A DNA stretch of 64,000 bases from contig CAJPFH010000025.1 of the NCBI GenBank assembly GCA_905339165.1, positions 27,236-91,235 on the forward strand, in the 5' to 3' direction. The notes below the pieces were generated by a model. The model ran no database searches. It saw nothing but the letters and a program-made list of their open reading frames with translations, and was not told the DNA's origin. The stretch is from Flavobacteriales bacterium. Lineage in GTDB: Bacteria > Bacteroidota > Bacteroidia > Flavobacteriales_E > Vicingaceae. This document shows, one piece after another, positions 15,977 through 24,898 of this stretch (position 1 is the stretch's first letter; every line of letters starts with the position of its first letter). The position numbers were made by a program, and so were the translations under genes.

Positions 15977-17998
15977 TTATACCCTAACGCCTATTACGCA
16001 AACATCATCAACTTGTTCTAAGTTGCCTTTCCAGTTTTCGAAAGTGTCTGTAATTATTTGTTGTTGTTCTGCAAGCGATTTGCTACTAATAGAAGAAAGG
16101 AGTGTTCTAAAGTTTTCGTACTTAAATTTCTTTCCTTTTTCACCGCCAAATTGGTCGGCAAAGCCATCGGAAAACAAGTATATTATATCGTTTTTTTGTA
16201 GCTGATAAGAGTGCAATTTAAAAGGTTTAAGTTTGCTTTCGATAAAAGCACCTACAGGTTGAATGTCGGCCTTACAGGTTATCAGATTTTGATTTTGAAT
16301 GAAATACAATGGGCAGTTTGCCCCTGCATATTCTAGTATAAGCGTTTTTGTATCGAGGCTGCATAGGGCAATATCCATACCATCGTAAACATTCGTATTA
16401 TTTTGTTTATGTTGGCTTAAGGCATTGCGTATAATATTTCCGAGTGCATCTAGTATTTCGTTGGGTTTGGTAAGGCCATATTCACCAATGCAGCGGTTAA
16501 GGCCGTTGTATCCGATGATACTCATAAAAGCTCCCGGCACGCCATGACCGGTGCAATCTACTACTGCAAATTGTATTTTGTTGGCGGTTTTATTAATCCA
16601 GTAAAAATCTCCACTTACAATATCTCTGGGTTTATAAAAAATAAAAGAATCGGGTAAACAATCCTTAATAAAATTATCATCGGGTAGTAGGGCTTCTTGA
16701 ATACGCTGTGCATAGCGTATACTATCTAAAATTTCTTTGTTTTTTTCCTGTACTATTTCTTTTTGAGATTCTACTTCTGTTTTTTGTTTGGTAATCATTT
16801 CATTTGCTTTCTTTTTAGTGTTGTACCCTCGGTACAACACTACAGCAAGTACAATCATTAATAGAAAACCGGCAATACCGGAGTATGTATAAAGTTTTTG
16901 TCGTTTTAATTCTTCTTCTTTTTTTAGTTCTTCTTTTTGTAATTCCAGTTCTTTTACTTTTTGTTGTTCTGTTCTTCTCATACTGTCTACATACATTTGG
17001 CGGGTAAAGTCGAGTAACATTTCCTGTCTGGTAATATCTTGTAGCTTTTGGGTATTTACTACACTATCTCTATATACAATATATTCTTTAAAATAGAAGT
17101 ATGCATTTTTATTGTCTTTCATTTTGTCGTAAGCCACATATAAACATTCGCAGTTGTACTGAATTCCTTCCAGATGGCCTAACTCTTTCGATTCTTCGAG
17201 TGATTTTTGACAAAGCTCAATTCCCTTTTTATGATTCCCTGTTAATACATTCACAAACCCCAAATTATTTTCGGCTCGCATAATGCCTACAGGGTCGTTC
17301 AGTTCTTGTTTTAGTTTAAGGGCTCTATCAAAATAGGCCAAAGCAATATTGTAATTTTTTTTAAGGGTGTAGATGCCGCCTAAATTTAATAAGGTAGCCG
17401 AAATTCCTTTTATGTCGTTTAGTTCTTCAAAAATATTTAGGGCTTTTTCGTAGGCTTCTAGGGCGGCCGAAATGTTTTCCTGTTTTTCGTAAATGCGGCC
17501 TACGTTGTTTAGTGTGTTGGCAATACCTTTTTTGTCTTTTAACTTTTCTTTTATTTCTATAGAGCTGCTGTAATATTCATTTGCTTTTTCAAACATACTA
17601 AGGTAAACGTAGATGTTGGCAATATTGGTGTAAGCAGAAGATATTTTGGGTTCATCTTTGGCATCTTCCGAAAGTTTTAGTGCCTGCTGAAAATATTTTA
17701 ATGCATTCAGATAATCGGAATGAGTTGCAGAGAGTATTCCCATTTTACTTTTAATGTCTATCATTAAACTGTATTGCCCATATTTTACAGCATATTGGTA
17801 CGCCTCCTGCAATATTTTAATGGCCGAATCGGGCATTTGCGATAATGAGGTGGCGGCATGTTTTAAAAGAATAGCAGCTTTTATTGAATCGTTTGCACTT
17901 TGGGCAATTACAACACTGAGTGAATCGGGGGGGTGAGAAAAAGTAGGGGAATTACTAATTGCGGTTAATAGAAGGAATATGACAACTAGTTGTTTCAC
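15977..17998 (-). CDS. TPR-sensor SpoIIE-family protein phosphatase
   Basis: Predicted membrane-anchored serine/threonine phosphatase of 673 residues. Signal peptide; six or more TPR repeats (about 40-300) in the periplasm; a K/E-rich coiled coil around 335-365; one transmembrane helix (about 368-388); a second coiled coil; then a SpoIIE/PP2C-type domain (about 440-673) with DIVSGDFYW, DCTGHGVPGAFMS and DGFADQFGG, which hold the metal-binding aspartates. Such proteins are abundant in Bacteroidota and probably act on anti-sigma antagonists or similar targets, but no anti-sigma gene is adjacent. The start codon is GTG at 17998; no earlier in-frame ATG is apparent. Confidence 0.87.
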   Translation of the reverse strand: MKQLVVIFLLLTAISNSPTFSHPPDSLSVVIAQSANDSIKAAILLKHAATSLSQMPDSAIKILQEAYQYAVKYGQYSLMIDIKSKMGILSATHSDYLNALKYFQQALKLSEDAKDEPKISSAYTNIANIYVYLSMFEKANEYYSSSIEIKEKLKDKKGIANTLNNVGRIYEKQENISAALEAYEKALNIFEELNDIKGISATLLNLGGIYTLKKNYNIALAYFDRALKLKQELNDPVGIMRAENNLGFVNVLTGNHKKGIELCQKSLEESKELGHLEGIQYNCECLYVAYDKMKDNKNAYFYFKEYIVYRDSVVNTQKLQDITRQEMLLDFTRQMYVDSMRRTEQQKVKELELQKEELKKEEELKRQKLYTYSGIAGFLLMIVLAVVLYRGYNTKKKANEMITKQKTEVESQKEIVQEKNKEILDSIRYAQRIQEALLPDDNFIKDCLPDSFIFYKPRDIVSGDFYWINKTANKIQFAVVDCTGHGVPGAFMSIIGYNGLNRCIGEYGLTKPNEILDALGNIIRNALSQHKQNNTNVYDGMDIALCSLDTKTLILEYAGANCPLYFIQNQNLITCKADIQPVGAFIESKLKPFKLHSYQLQKNDIIYLFSDGFADQFGGEKGKKFKYENFRTLLSSISSKSLAEQQQIITDTFENWKGNLEQVDDVCVIGVRV

Positions 17999-18067
17999 TT
18001 TATTTTTTGGATACTTGTAAATAAAGGTAATATTATTTCCTGAATAATTGAAAAAACAGATATTTAT

Positions 18068-19168
18068 TTAAACATTAAATCGGAAGTGCATAATATCTCC
18101 GTCTTGTACAACGTACTCTTTTCCTTCTATGCTTAATTTACCGTTATCGCGACAGGCCGCTTCCGATTTGTAAAAAATAAAATCTTCGAATTTTATCACT
18201 TCAGCACGAATAAATCCTTTTTCAAAATCAGAATGTATTACACCTGCAGCTTGTGGGGCTGTCCAGCCTTTTTCTATAGTCCAAGCACGCACTTCTTTTA
18301 CTCCGGCTGTAAAATAAGTTTGTAGATTTAAAAGTTGATACGCTGTTTTTATTAGTTTGTTTACACCGGGTTCGTCTAGGCCTAAATCTTGTAAAAAAAG
18401 TTTTCGTTCTTCGTATGTTTCAAGAGCTGCAATTTCGGCTTCCATAGCAGCTGTAATAACTAACACTTGAGCATTTTCGTTTTTAACGGTTTCTTTAACG
18501 GTTTCTACATATTTATTTCCAACAGCCACAGAAGCCTCGTCTACATTACAAACATACATTACCGGTTTTTGTGTTAAAAGGCATAAATCGGCAATGTGTA
18601 TCCAATCTTCTTTGGCTACATTGGCTGAACGGGCAGAAAGACCTTTTTCCAGATGTTCTTTAACAATACTTAATATCTCAAATTTTTTCTTTGCGTCTTT
18701 ATCGTTACCGGTTTTGGCTTGTTTTTCTACTTTTTGAATGGCTTTGGAAACACTATCTAAGTCTTTTAGTTGCAGTTCTGTATCAATAATTTCTTTATCT
18801 CTAACAGGATTTACAGAACCGTCAACGTGTACTACGTTAGGGTCGTCAAAACATCGTAATACGTGCAGTATGGCATCAGTTTCTCTAATATTGGCTAAAA
18901 ATTGATTTCCTAGTCCTTCGCCTTTACTGGCCCCTTTTACTAGTCCGGCTATATCTACTATTTCTACTGTAGTGGGTAAGATGCGTTGTGGGTTTACAAT
19001 TTCGGCAAGGTGAGTAAGTCTTTCATCGGGTACAGTAATTACTCCAATATTGGGTTCAATTGTACAAAACGGAAAGTTAGCAGCTTGGGCTTTTGCGTTG
19101 GTAAGGCAATTAAACAAGGTAGATTTTCCAACATTTGGCAGACCAACAATTCCGCATTTTAACGACAT
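18068..19168 (-). CDS. ychF: Ribosome-associated ATPase YchF (OLA1 family)
   Basis: Universally conserved P-loop protein of 366 residues that prefers ATP and binds ribosomes. P-loop GLPNVGKS at 9-16; family segments [29 protein letters not shown] and the C-terminal TGS-like domain (MHFRFNV end) are all present. The start at 19168 (MSLKCGIVG) matches the family; a longer frame to 19231 would run over the promoter. The gene has its own promoter in the gap after moxR. Confidence 0.96.
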   Translation of the reverse strand: MSLKCGIVGLPNVGKSTLFNCLTNAKAQAANFPFCTIEPNIGVITVPDERLTHLAEIVNPQRILPTTVEIVDIAGLVKGASKGEGLGNQFLANIRETDAILHVLRCFDDPNVVHVDGSVNPVRDKEIIDTELQLKDLDSVSKAIQKVEKQAKTGNDKDAKKKFEILSIVKEHLEKGLSARSANVAKEDWIHIADLCLLTQKPVMYVCNVDEASVAVGNKYVETVKETVKNENAQVLVITAAMEAEIAALETYEERKLFLQDLGLDEPGVNKLIKTAYQLLNLQTYFTAGVKEVRAWTIEKGWTAPQAAGVIHSDFEKGFIRAEVIKFEDFIFYKSEAACRDNGKLSIEGKEYVVQDGDIMHFRFNV

Positions 19169-19191
19169 ATTTTTTATATTTTTAAGGGCTG

Positions 19192-19225
19192 CAAATATAT
19201 TAGAAAATTTGGTCGTAACTTTCAA
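19192..19225 (-). promoter_or_regulatory. Promoter of ychF
   Basis: On the minus strand, TTTG (TTG at 19225-19223), 23 nt, then TATATTTG (19199-19192), 24 nt upstream of the YchF ATG. Supports the shorter start. Confidence 0.6.
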
Positions 19226-19250
19226 ATCCAAAAAAGCAAGAAAAAGAGGG

Positions 19251-20228
19251 CTATTCGTTTAATAATTTTTGGATAATGGCATCTATGGAATACCCTTCGG
19301 CTTCGGCTTTATAGTTTTTTACGAGTCTATGGCGGAGTATGGGCATGGCAACTGCTTTTACATCGGCAATATCGGGAGAAAATTTGCCATTAAGAAGTGC
19401 ATGGCATTTGGCTCCAATAATCAGATATTGAGAAGCTCTTGGGCCAGCTCCCCAGGCAATATAGTCGTTAATAAAAGTAGGTGTTGCAGGAGTGTTTGGT
19501 CGAGTTTTGGTAACTAGTTTTACTGCGTATTCATATACGTTGTCCGGTACAGGAACTTTTCTAACGAGTTGTTGAAAAAATAAAATTTCTTCGGCAGTTA
19601 AAATTTTGTTTAATGTTTTTGTTTCTCCTCCGGTGGTGGCTTTTACAATAGCCAGTTCTTCTTCGTATGCAGGGTAATCTACCCAAATATTAAACATAAA
19701 GCGGTCTAACTGGGCTTCCGGCAAAGGGTATGTTCCCTCTTGTTCTATTGGGTTTTGTGTGGCTAATACAAAAAATGGGAGGGGTAAAGGGTATCTTTTT
19801 CCTCCGGTGGTTACGGCTTTTTCTTGCATGGCTTCTAGTAATGCCGATTGAGTTTTGGGTGGGGTACGGTTTATTTCGTCTGCCAAAATAATGTTTGAAA
19901 AAAGGGGGCCTTTTACAAATTTGAATTCTCTTTTCTCGTCAAGAATCTCCGCACCGATAATATCCGATGGCATTAAGTCCGGAGTAAATTGTATTCTGTT
20001 AAAAGAAAGGCCTAGTGCATCGGAAATGGTATTTACCAAAAGGGTTTTGGCTAACCCCGGAACCCCTACTAATAAACAGTGCCCATTGCTGAAAATGGAA
20101 ATTAACACATTTTTTACTACCTCGTTTTGCCCAACAATTACTTTGCTTATTTCTTGCTGAAGTTGGGTGTATTTAGTTAGCAGTATTTTAACCGCTTCCA
20201 CATCGGAGGGAATATTGGTTTGGCTCAT
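19251..20228 (-). CDS. MoxR family AAA+ ATPase
   Basis: AAA+ chaperone-like ATPase of 325 residues. Walker A GVPGLAKT at 55-62; Walker B ILADEINR followed by [15 protein letters not shown]; sensor segment [25 protein letters not shown]. MoxR proteins usually work with von Willebrand factor A/DUF58 partners, but here the neighbours are surA upstream and ychF downstream, so partners must be encoded elsewhere. Its start lies 33 nt after the surA stop, consistent with one transcript from the SurA-like lipoprotein gene. Confidence 0.93.
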   Translation of the reverse strand: MSQTNIPSDVEAVKILLTKYTQLQQEISKVIVGQNEVVKNVLISIFSNGHCLLVGVPGLAKTLLVNTISDALGLSFNRIQFTPDLMPSDIIGAEILDEKREFKFVKGPLFSNIILADEINRTPPKTQSALLEAMQEKAVTTGGKRYPLPLPFFVLATQNPIEQEGTYPLPEAQLDRFMFNIWVDYPAYEEELAIVKATTGGETKTLNKILTAEEILFFQQLVRKVPVPDNVYEYAVKLVTKTRPNTPATPTFINDYIAWGAGPRASQYLIIGAKCHALLNGKFSPDIADVKAVAMPILRHRLVKNYKAEAEGYSIDAIIQKLLNE

Positions 20229-20261
20229 TATTTTAATAATTAGGCAACGAATTTACTAAAT

Positions 20262-21623
20262 TTATTTGCGGTGTTCTATTATCCAAGGGTTAGTAAACTT
20301 ACAATCGGTATAATCTTCGTTTATGCGAATATGGGTTACATTAATTTTGTCGGTAATCCATTTATTGATTATTTTATTTTGTTTTTCGGACAGAGCAAAA
20401 TTTTGTATGCGGGCATAATCATCTTTAAGGGTGGCACGGTGTGGTTCTGTTCTTGATTTTAGCAACAAAAGTCGGTACCCCTCTCTGCCATCAGGGGTTT
20501 TAAAGGGTACGGGTTGTGAAATTTCTCCCACTTTCATTTTGTCTATTACAAAAAATACCGAGGGCTCTAATTGTTCTATTTCAAATTGGGGAGAACTGCT
20601 GGTTGGGTTAACAATCACTCCTCCGTTGTTTTTGGTGGTTTTATCATCCGAATATAACTGCGCTGCCAATGAAAAAGTAAGAGTGTCGTGTGTTAAGATG
20701 TCTTTGTGTACTTTTTCTAATCGTTCTTTGGCTTTAAGAATTTCATCGGGTGAGGTAGCGGGTTTTATGAGGATATGTCTTACGTTAATTTGATTTCCTT
20801 TTCGGTCTATTAATTGAATGATATGGTAACCATATTCGCTCTCTACAATATCACTCACTTCGTTTCCTTTAAGTTTAAAGGCGGCTGCCGAAAATTCAGG
20901 AACTAAGTCTGCTTTAGAAACAAAGCCTAATTCTCCACCTCGTTTGGCAGAGCCTTGGTCTTCGGAGTAAAGAACGGCTAAGGTAGAAAAATTTTCGCCT
21001 TTTATAATTCGTTCTCTCAGGTTTGTTATTTTCTCTAAGGCCATTTCTTTTAGTTCCCTTGGTATAGAAGCATAAGCTACAATTTGAGCCACTTCTATTT
21101 CTGAGCTAATCAAAGGCAAGCTATCGGCAGGAATGGAATGGTAAAATTCTTTTACTTCGGCAGGGCTAATTTTAACTCCTTCGGTAATTTTAGCCTGCAT
21201 GCTTTGAATAAGCAATTGCTCTTTCACTAAATCACGAAATTCATTTTTAATTTCGGCTATACTTTTTTTGTAGTACTCTTCCAGTTTTTTTTCGGAGCCG
21301 ATTTGATTTATAAAATAGCGCAACCTACGTTGAAGTTCTGATTCTACCTGAGCATCGGTAATTTTAATGCTATCTAACTCGGCCTGGTTGGTTAGTAGTG
21401 TTTGGTAAAGAAGCTCTTCTAACACAAAACATTGCATATCTTCTTTTACATCATAACCCTGATTAAGATACTGAAGGTATTGATTTTCTAAATCCGATTG
21501 CAAAATAGCTTTACCTCCTATTACCGCAATAATTCGGTCTATGGCTACTCCGTTTTGCGAATAAAGTGTAATGGCAGAATAAAACAAAATCAAGGTTAGT
21601 AGTATATGTTTAGTTATTCTCAT
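20262..21623 (-). CDS. surA: SurA-like periplasmic peptidyl-prolyl isomerase/chaperone
   Basis: Periplasmic chaperone of 453 residues for outer-membrane proteins. Signal peptide (MRITKHILLTLILFYSAITLYSQ), a SurA N-terminal helical domain (about 25-165; AVIGGKAILQSDLENQ), and two parvulin domains (about 170-290 and 285-400; the first with GGELGFVSKADLVPEF and YGYHIIQL). The second parvulin unit is more divergent. The start at 21623 is used because the signal peptide begins there; an upstream ATG at 21671 would place an unlikely charged tail in front. It overlaps the upstream lipoprotein gene by 14 nt. Confidence 0.9.
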   Translation of the reverse strand: MRITKHILLTLILFYSAITLYSQNGVAIDRIIAVIGGKAILQSDLENQYLQYLNQGYDVKEDMQCFVLEELLYQTLLTNQAELDSIKITDAQVESELQRRLRYFINQIGSEKKLEEYYKKSIAEIKNEFRDLVKEQLLIQSMQAKITEGVKISPAEVKEFYHSIPADSLPLISSEIEVAQIVAYASIPRELKEMALEKITNLRERIIKGENFSTLAVLYSEDQGSAKRGGELGFVSKADLVPEFSAAAFKLKGNEVSDIVESEYGYHIIQLIDRKGNQINVRHILIKPATSPDEILKAKERLEKVHKDILTHDTLTFSLAAQLYSDDKTTKNNGGVIVNPTSSSPQFEIEQLEPSVFFVIDKMKVGEISQPVPFKTPDGREGYRLLLLKSRTEPHRATLKDDYARIQNFALSEKQNKIINKWITDKINVTHIRINEDYTDCKFTNPWIIEHRK

Positions 21624-22512
21624 CTTTTTTTCGATTAAAGTAGATTTCAAACTGCTTTTTTGCCAGTGCATTTTCGTAAAGTTCGTTTCGTACCTGCGAA
21701 ATAAGTTTTAGCTTTCGTTGATTAATGATGATATTTCGAATATCATCGGCAACAAAACTCAAAGGCGAAATGCTGTTCTTAATTTTATAATTTTCTGTTT
21801 TAACAAAGTAGAAGTGGGTTTCGTTTTCTAGTTCTGTTATTTTACTTTGTTTCAGAAATTTTTCTACATCGTAGATTTCTACCGGTAATAATTGTAATAA
21901 GTCGTTTAGTAAAAACCAAGTGGTGGTATCTAAATGATAGGTTTCGGCATGCTGAATGCAGTACGTTCGTAATTTGTTTTGACTGTCTTCATCGCTTAAT
22001 TTAAGGAGTTTGCGAAATTTATCGAGCTGAGGGGCTTTTTTATGTAGTTTAATAAACAACGCTTTTACAATGGTTTCTTTCAGTTCAAAATTGCTTTTGT
22101 GCTTTTCGTAATACTCGCTTATTTCATTTTCGCTTACAGTGGTGTCTAAGGTTTGGTTAATAAGTTCTCGTTCGTAGGCATAAATGAGCAACGATTTTCT
22201 GTATTCCTCTAGTTGTTTTTCAAAATTTTTAATTTCAGAAGTTAAGTTTAACTCTGCTTTTGACAGTAAAAGATTTTCTCTAATCCAGTTATTAATGTAT
22301 GATTCAATAATGGTAATGCTATCTTCAAGGGTAGAATTAAGAGGAATAATACTTTGAATATCCTCCATATACAATTTTTTATCCAACACGGTAGCAATAG
22401 GTTGTTTGGTATTTTCCTCGTTTTTGCTTGTTTTACACGAGTTCGTGAGTAGAAAAATGGCAAAGCAAACAAGTAAAAAGAGCTTGAGAATATATTGTTT
22501 TTGTGCTATCAC
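21610..22512 (-). CDS. SurA_N-like lipoprotein chaperone without parvulin domain
   Basis: Predicted lipoprotein of 300 residues: hydrophobic signal then a lipobox-like LLTNSC with Cys26. The body is helical and resembles the SurA/trigger-factor peptide-binding domain (VLDKKLYMEDI, then YINNWIRENLLLSKAE), with no recognisable parvulin core. Linked, overlapping genes of this type ahead of surA recur in Bacteroidota, which suggests a role in outer-membrane protein folding. The start is a GTG at 22512; no in-frame ATG exists before the lipobox. A TAnnTTTG box (22517-22524) abuts the start, so the message may be nearly leaderless. Confidence 0.75.
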   Translation of the reverse strand: MIAQKQYILKLFLLVCFAIFLLTNSCKTSKNEENTKQPIATVLDKKLYMEDIQSIIPLNSTLEDSITIIESYINNWIRENLLLSKAELNLTSEIKNFEKQLEEYRKSLLIYAYERELINQTLDTTVSENEISEYYEKHKSNFELKETIVKALFIKLHKKAPQLDKFRKLLKLSDEDSQNKLRTYCIQHAETYHLDTTTWFLLNDLLQLLPVEIYDVEKFLKQSKITELENETHFYFVKTENYKIKNSISPLSFVADDIRNIIINQRKLKLISQVRNELYENALAKKQFEIYFNRKKDENN

Positions 22513-22634
22513 AAGGCAAATCTAAGCAAAAGGCGTTAGAGTATTTTGGCTAACAACCACTTGTTTTCCTTTTTAACTTTTTTTTAAAGAATAGGCTAAA
22601 AGGCTACATATCGTTTCAGCATGTTTAATTGTGT

Positions 22635-22642
22635 TAAATTTG
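22635..22642 (+). promoter_or_regulatory. -7 box TAAATTTG for the flavin reductase gene
   Basis: TAAATTTG lies 11 nt before the ATG at 22654. It decides the start: the in-frame ATG at 22621 is upstream of the expected transcription start. Confidence 0.55.
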
Positions 22643-22653
22643 TAAAAAAAAGT

Positions 22654-23538
22654 ATGATAGAAATTAACCCGAATGCTACGCCTATTCCTCAATTACATGC
22701 CTATTTACTCGGGGCGGTTGGACCAAGGCCTATTGCGTTTGCAAGTACTATTGACGAAAACGGAAATGTTAATTTAGCTCCCTTTAGTTTTTTTAATGTT
22801 TTTAGTGCAAATCCTCCAATACTCATTTTTTCACCAGCCCGTAGCGGAAGAACCAATGCCACCAAACATACATACGATAATGTAAAAGTTGTACCCGAAG
22901 TAGTAATAAATATTGTAAATCATAGCATGGTGCATCAGGTTTCTTTGGCTAGTGCAGAGTACCCCAAAGGAGTAAGCGAGTTTGAGAAATCGGGTTTTAC
23001 TCCTTTGGAGTCAAAAAAAATAAAACCCTTTAGAGTAAAAGAAAGTCCGGTTCAAATAGAGTGCAAAGTAAATCAGGTAATAGAGCTTGGAACTGGAGGA
23101 GGAGCCGGAAATCTAATTATTTGTGAGGTATTGTTATTGCACCTCAATGAGGAAATATTGAATGAAAGCAGAATGATTGACCCACATAAAATAGATTTGG
23201 TGGCACGTATGGGCGGCAACTGGTACTGCAGGGCATCTGGAAATGCTCTTTTTGAAATAGATAAACCTCTTTCTAAAATGGGAATTGGAGTAGATGCTAT
23301 TCCGTCCGAAATTAAAAACAGTGCTATTTTAACAGGTAATCATTTGGGGCAATTAGGGAATGTGGAAAAACTTCCAAGCCAAACCGAAGTAGAGGAGTAT
23401 AAAAAGCAACAAGAATTATTTTTTCAGGAACTAAAAAAAAGTACAAATGCGAAAGAAGAAGTTCACAGAAAAGCTACGGTACTCTTAAATTTAAACAGAG
23501 TAGAAGAGGCTTGGAAACTTTTGCTTGCCTTAAAATAG
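22654..23538 (+). CDS. Flavin reductase-like (FMN-binding split-barrel) protein
   Basis: FMN-binding flavin reductase domain in about residues 10-190 of 294: LLGAVGPRPIAFASTID, NLAPFSFFNVFSANPP and SPARSGRTNATKHTYDN are typical. The family reduces flavin with NAD(P)H or acts as a flavoprotein oxidoreductase; the substrate is unknown. An extra helical C-terminus (about 200-294) is rich in K and E. The start at 22654 follows the promoter box at 22635-22642 and aligns with the family start. It converges on the cytochrome gene with a 1-nt gap. Confidence 0.87.
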   Translation: MIEINPNATPIPQLHAYLLGAVGPRPIAFASTIDENGNVNLAPFSFFNVFSANPPILIFSPARSGRTNATKHTYDNVKVVPEVVINIVNHSMVHQVSLASAEYPKGVSEFEKSGFTPLESKKIKPFRVKESPVQIECKVNQVIELGTGGGAGNLIICEVLLLHLNEEILNESRMIDPHKIDLVARMGGNWYCRASGNALFEIDKPLSKMGIGVDAIPSEIKNSAILTGNHLGQLGNVEKLPSQTEVEEYKKQQELFFQELKKSTNAKEEVHRKATVLLNLNRVEEAWKLLLALK

Positions 23539-23539
23539 A

Positions 23540-24568
23540 CTATTCCCCGGATTGTTTTTTAATAAAAGCAACCAAATCTTCAGTCTGTTGGTTGCTCATG
23601 CGGCTTATGGTATAATGCGGCATATAGGGTCTTTTGCCGGGTACGGGTTTTGTGCCGTATCGTATTGCCTGATACACCGACTTTTCATTATGTAGAGTAA
23701 GGTTTTTTGTTAACAGTTTAAACGTAGCTTTTTCATAGTCTAAATTCAAATTACTAAGCCGTTTTTCATCATGGCAAAACATGCAACTTTTTTCGTAAAT
23801 CCATGCACCGTGCGTGGCATTGCCAGTAATATTCTCGTACCCTTTCTTTTTATCGTAGGGAGCATCTCCAAAAAGAGCCGGTGATTTTTGAGCATATTTA
23901 CTTTTGAGAAGTTTGATTAAGGAAGCATCTTTTCTTTTTTCTTTAATCGCCTTATTCAGCAGCTCATACTCTTTTTCGTTAAGTCCCAACTCACCTAATG
24001 AATAGTCTAAACTCCAGAAGTAGTGTAGTACGGCTTCTATTTCCCATTTTTCAAACTTTCGTCCCTGAGAACATTCAGTGGCACAAAGTTGAATGGCGTT
24101 GATTAGCGTATCTCTACTACTTTCTACAGCCTTGCCGTATTTTTTATAATAATCATCATTGTACCATGTTTCTCTGTTTACTATTCCTTTAAATGTGGTT
24201 CCTTGCAAAAATGGCAAGTTGTTTTGTATGGCAAATGCCAAGCGAGGTTCAGGTTCAGGCAAGAATAAAGAAGGATCTTCTATTTTCGTATTATGGCAAT
24301 CGGTACAAACGAAATATTTACTTTGCCGTTTTGTTTTTTTATTCCTAGCGTTAGTGGTTCGCCCGTAAAAAATAATTTCTTTTCCTTTTTTAACCAATTC
24401 GGCATTTTTATGCTGAATGTAATGAAGCGGAAATGGCTCTCCTAATGTAAACAGCACATCAGATAAATTGGTTTGAATATTCCACTCGTTTACCTCTACA
24501 TTTTTTGTTTTAAACGAGAAAATGGTTACAGTAACCAATATAAAAACTATAAAACCTGTTTTCTTCAT
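23540..24568 (-). CDS. Dihaem c-type cytochrome
   Basis: Exported cytochrome of 342 residues with an N-terminal signal segment (MKKTGFIVFILVTVTIFSF). Two CxxCH haem sites: CTDCH at 88-92 and CMFCH at 262-266. A later RPYMPHYTISRM segment can supply an axial Met. A third cysteine pair, CATEC, lacks the following His and is probably not a haem site. Likely a periplasmic electron carrier or oxidase partner; no enzyme gene is adjacent. The start at 24568 is chosen because a longer open frame runs backward through both tRNA genes and cannot be real. Confidence 0.85.
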   Translation of the reverse strand: MKKTGFIVFILVTVTIFSFKTKNVEVNEWNIQTNLSDVLFTLGEPFPLHYIQHKNAELVKKGKEIIFYGRTTNARNKKTKRQSKYFVCTDCHNTKIEDPSLFLPEPEPRLAFAIQNNLPFLQGTTFKGIVNRETWYNDDYYKKYGKAVESSRDTLINAIQLCATECSQGRKFEKWEIEAVLHYFWSLDYSLGELGLNEKEYELLNKAIKEKRKDASLIKLLKSKYAQKSPALFGDAPYDKKKGYENITGNATHGAWIYEKSCMFCHDEKRLSNLNLDYEKATFKLLTKNLTLHNEKSVYQAIRYGTKPVPGKRPYMPHYTISRMSNQQTEDLVAFIKKQSGE

Positions 24569-24583
24569 TAAAGAAAGAGTTAG

Positions 24584-24655
24584 TAGTCCCATCAGGAATC
24601 GAACCTGAATCTTAAGCTCCGGAGGCTTACGTACTATCCATTGTACTACGGGACC
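24584..24655 (-). tRNA. tRNA-Arg (anticodon CCG)
   Basis: Minus-strand cloverleaf of 72 nt: acceptor GGTCCCG with TGGGACT (two G-U pairs), anticodon stem TAAGC/GCTTA around loop CTCCGGA giving anticodon CCG, T-arm TCAGG-TTCGATT-CCTGA, discriminator A. CCA is not encoded. Confidence 0.93.
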
Positions 24656-24667
24656 CAATAGGTGCAC

Positions 24668-24706
24668 ACAAAAATAAAGAAAGCCTCGCATATTTGCGAG
24701 GCTTTC
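24668..24706 (-). terminator. Terminator between tRNA-fMet and tRNA-Arg
   Basis: Hairpin with a perfect 12-bp stem: 24679-24690 (GAAAGCCTCGCA) pairs with 24695-24706, loop of 4 nt. On the minus strand it is followed by TTTATTTTT (24678-24670). It should end the tRNA-fMet transcript. Confidence 0.75.
24669..24676 (-). promoter_or_regulatory. Possible -7 box TATTTTTG for tRNA-Arg
   Basis: A perfect TAnnTTTG match lies 13 nt upstream of the tRNA-Arg 5' end. It falls inside the T-rich tail of the preceding terminator hairpin, and no -33 TTG was found at the right distance. Confidence 0.35.
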
Positions 24707-24711
24707 GGAAG

Positions 24712-24784
<73 letters not shown>

Positions 24785-24850
24785 ATATATTTTTATTTAT
24801 TTGTTCAGAACTTCAACAATAAGTGCAGTGAAATACTGCTTATCGGGGTG

Positions 24851-24877
24851 CAAATATAATATTTAGTTACTTTGCAA
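24851..24877 (-). promoter_or_regulatory. Promoter of tRNA-fMet
   Basis: On the minus strand, TTG (24877-24875), 16 nt, then TATATTTG (24858-24851). Gives a leader of about 60 nt before the tRNA that contains a small hairpin (ATAAGTGCAGT with ACTGCTTAT around 24820-24843). Confidence 0.5.
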
Positions 24878-24898
24878 ATACAAAAGTAATAAAAAATA

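Noticed and set aside
22621..22653. In-frame ATG start for the flavin reductase
   Set aside because: The -7 box at 22635-22642 lies between it and the accepted start, and family alignment begins at MIEINPNATP.
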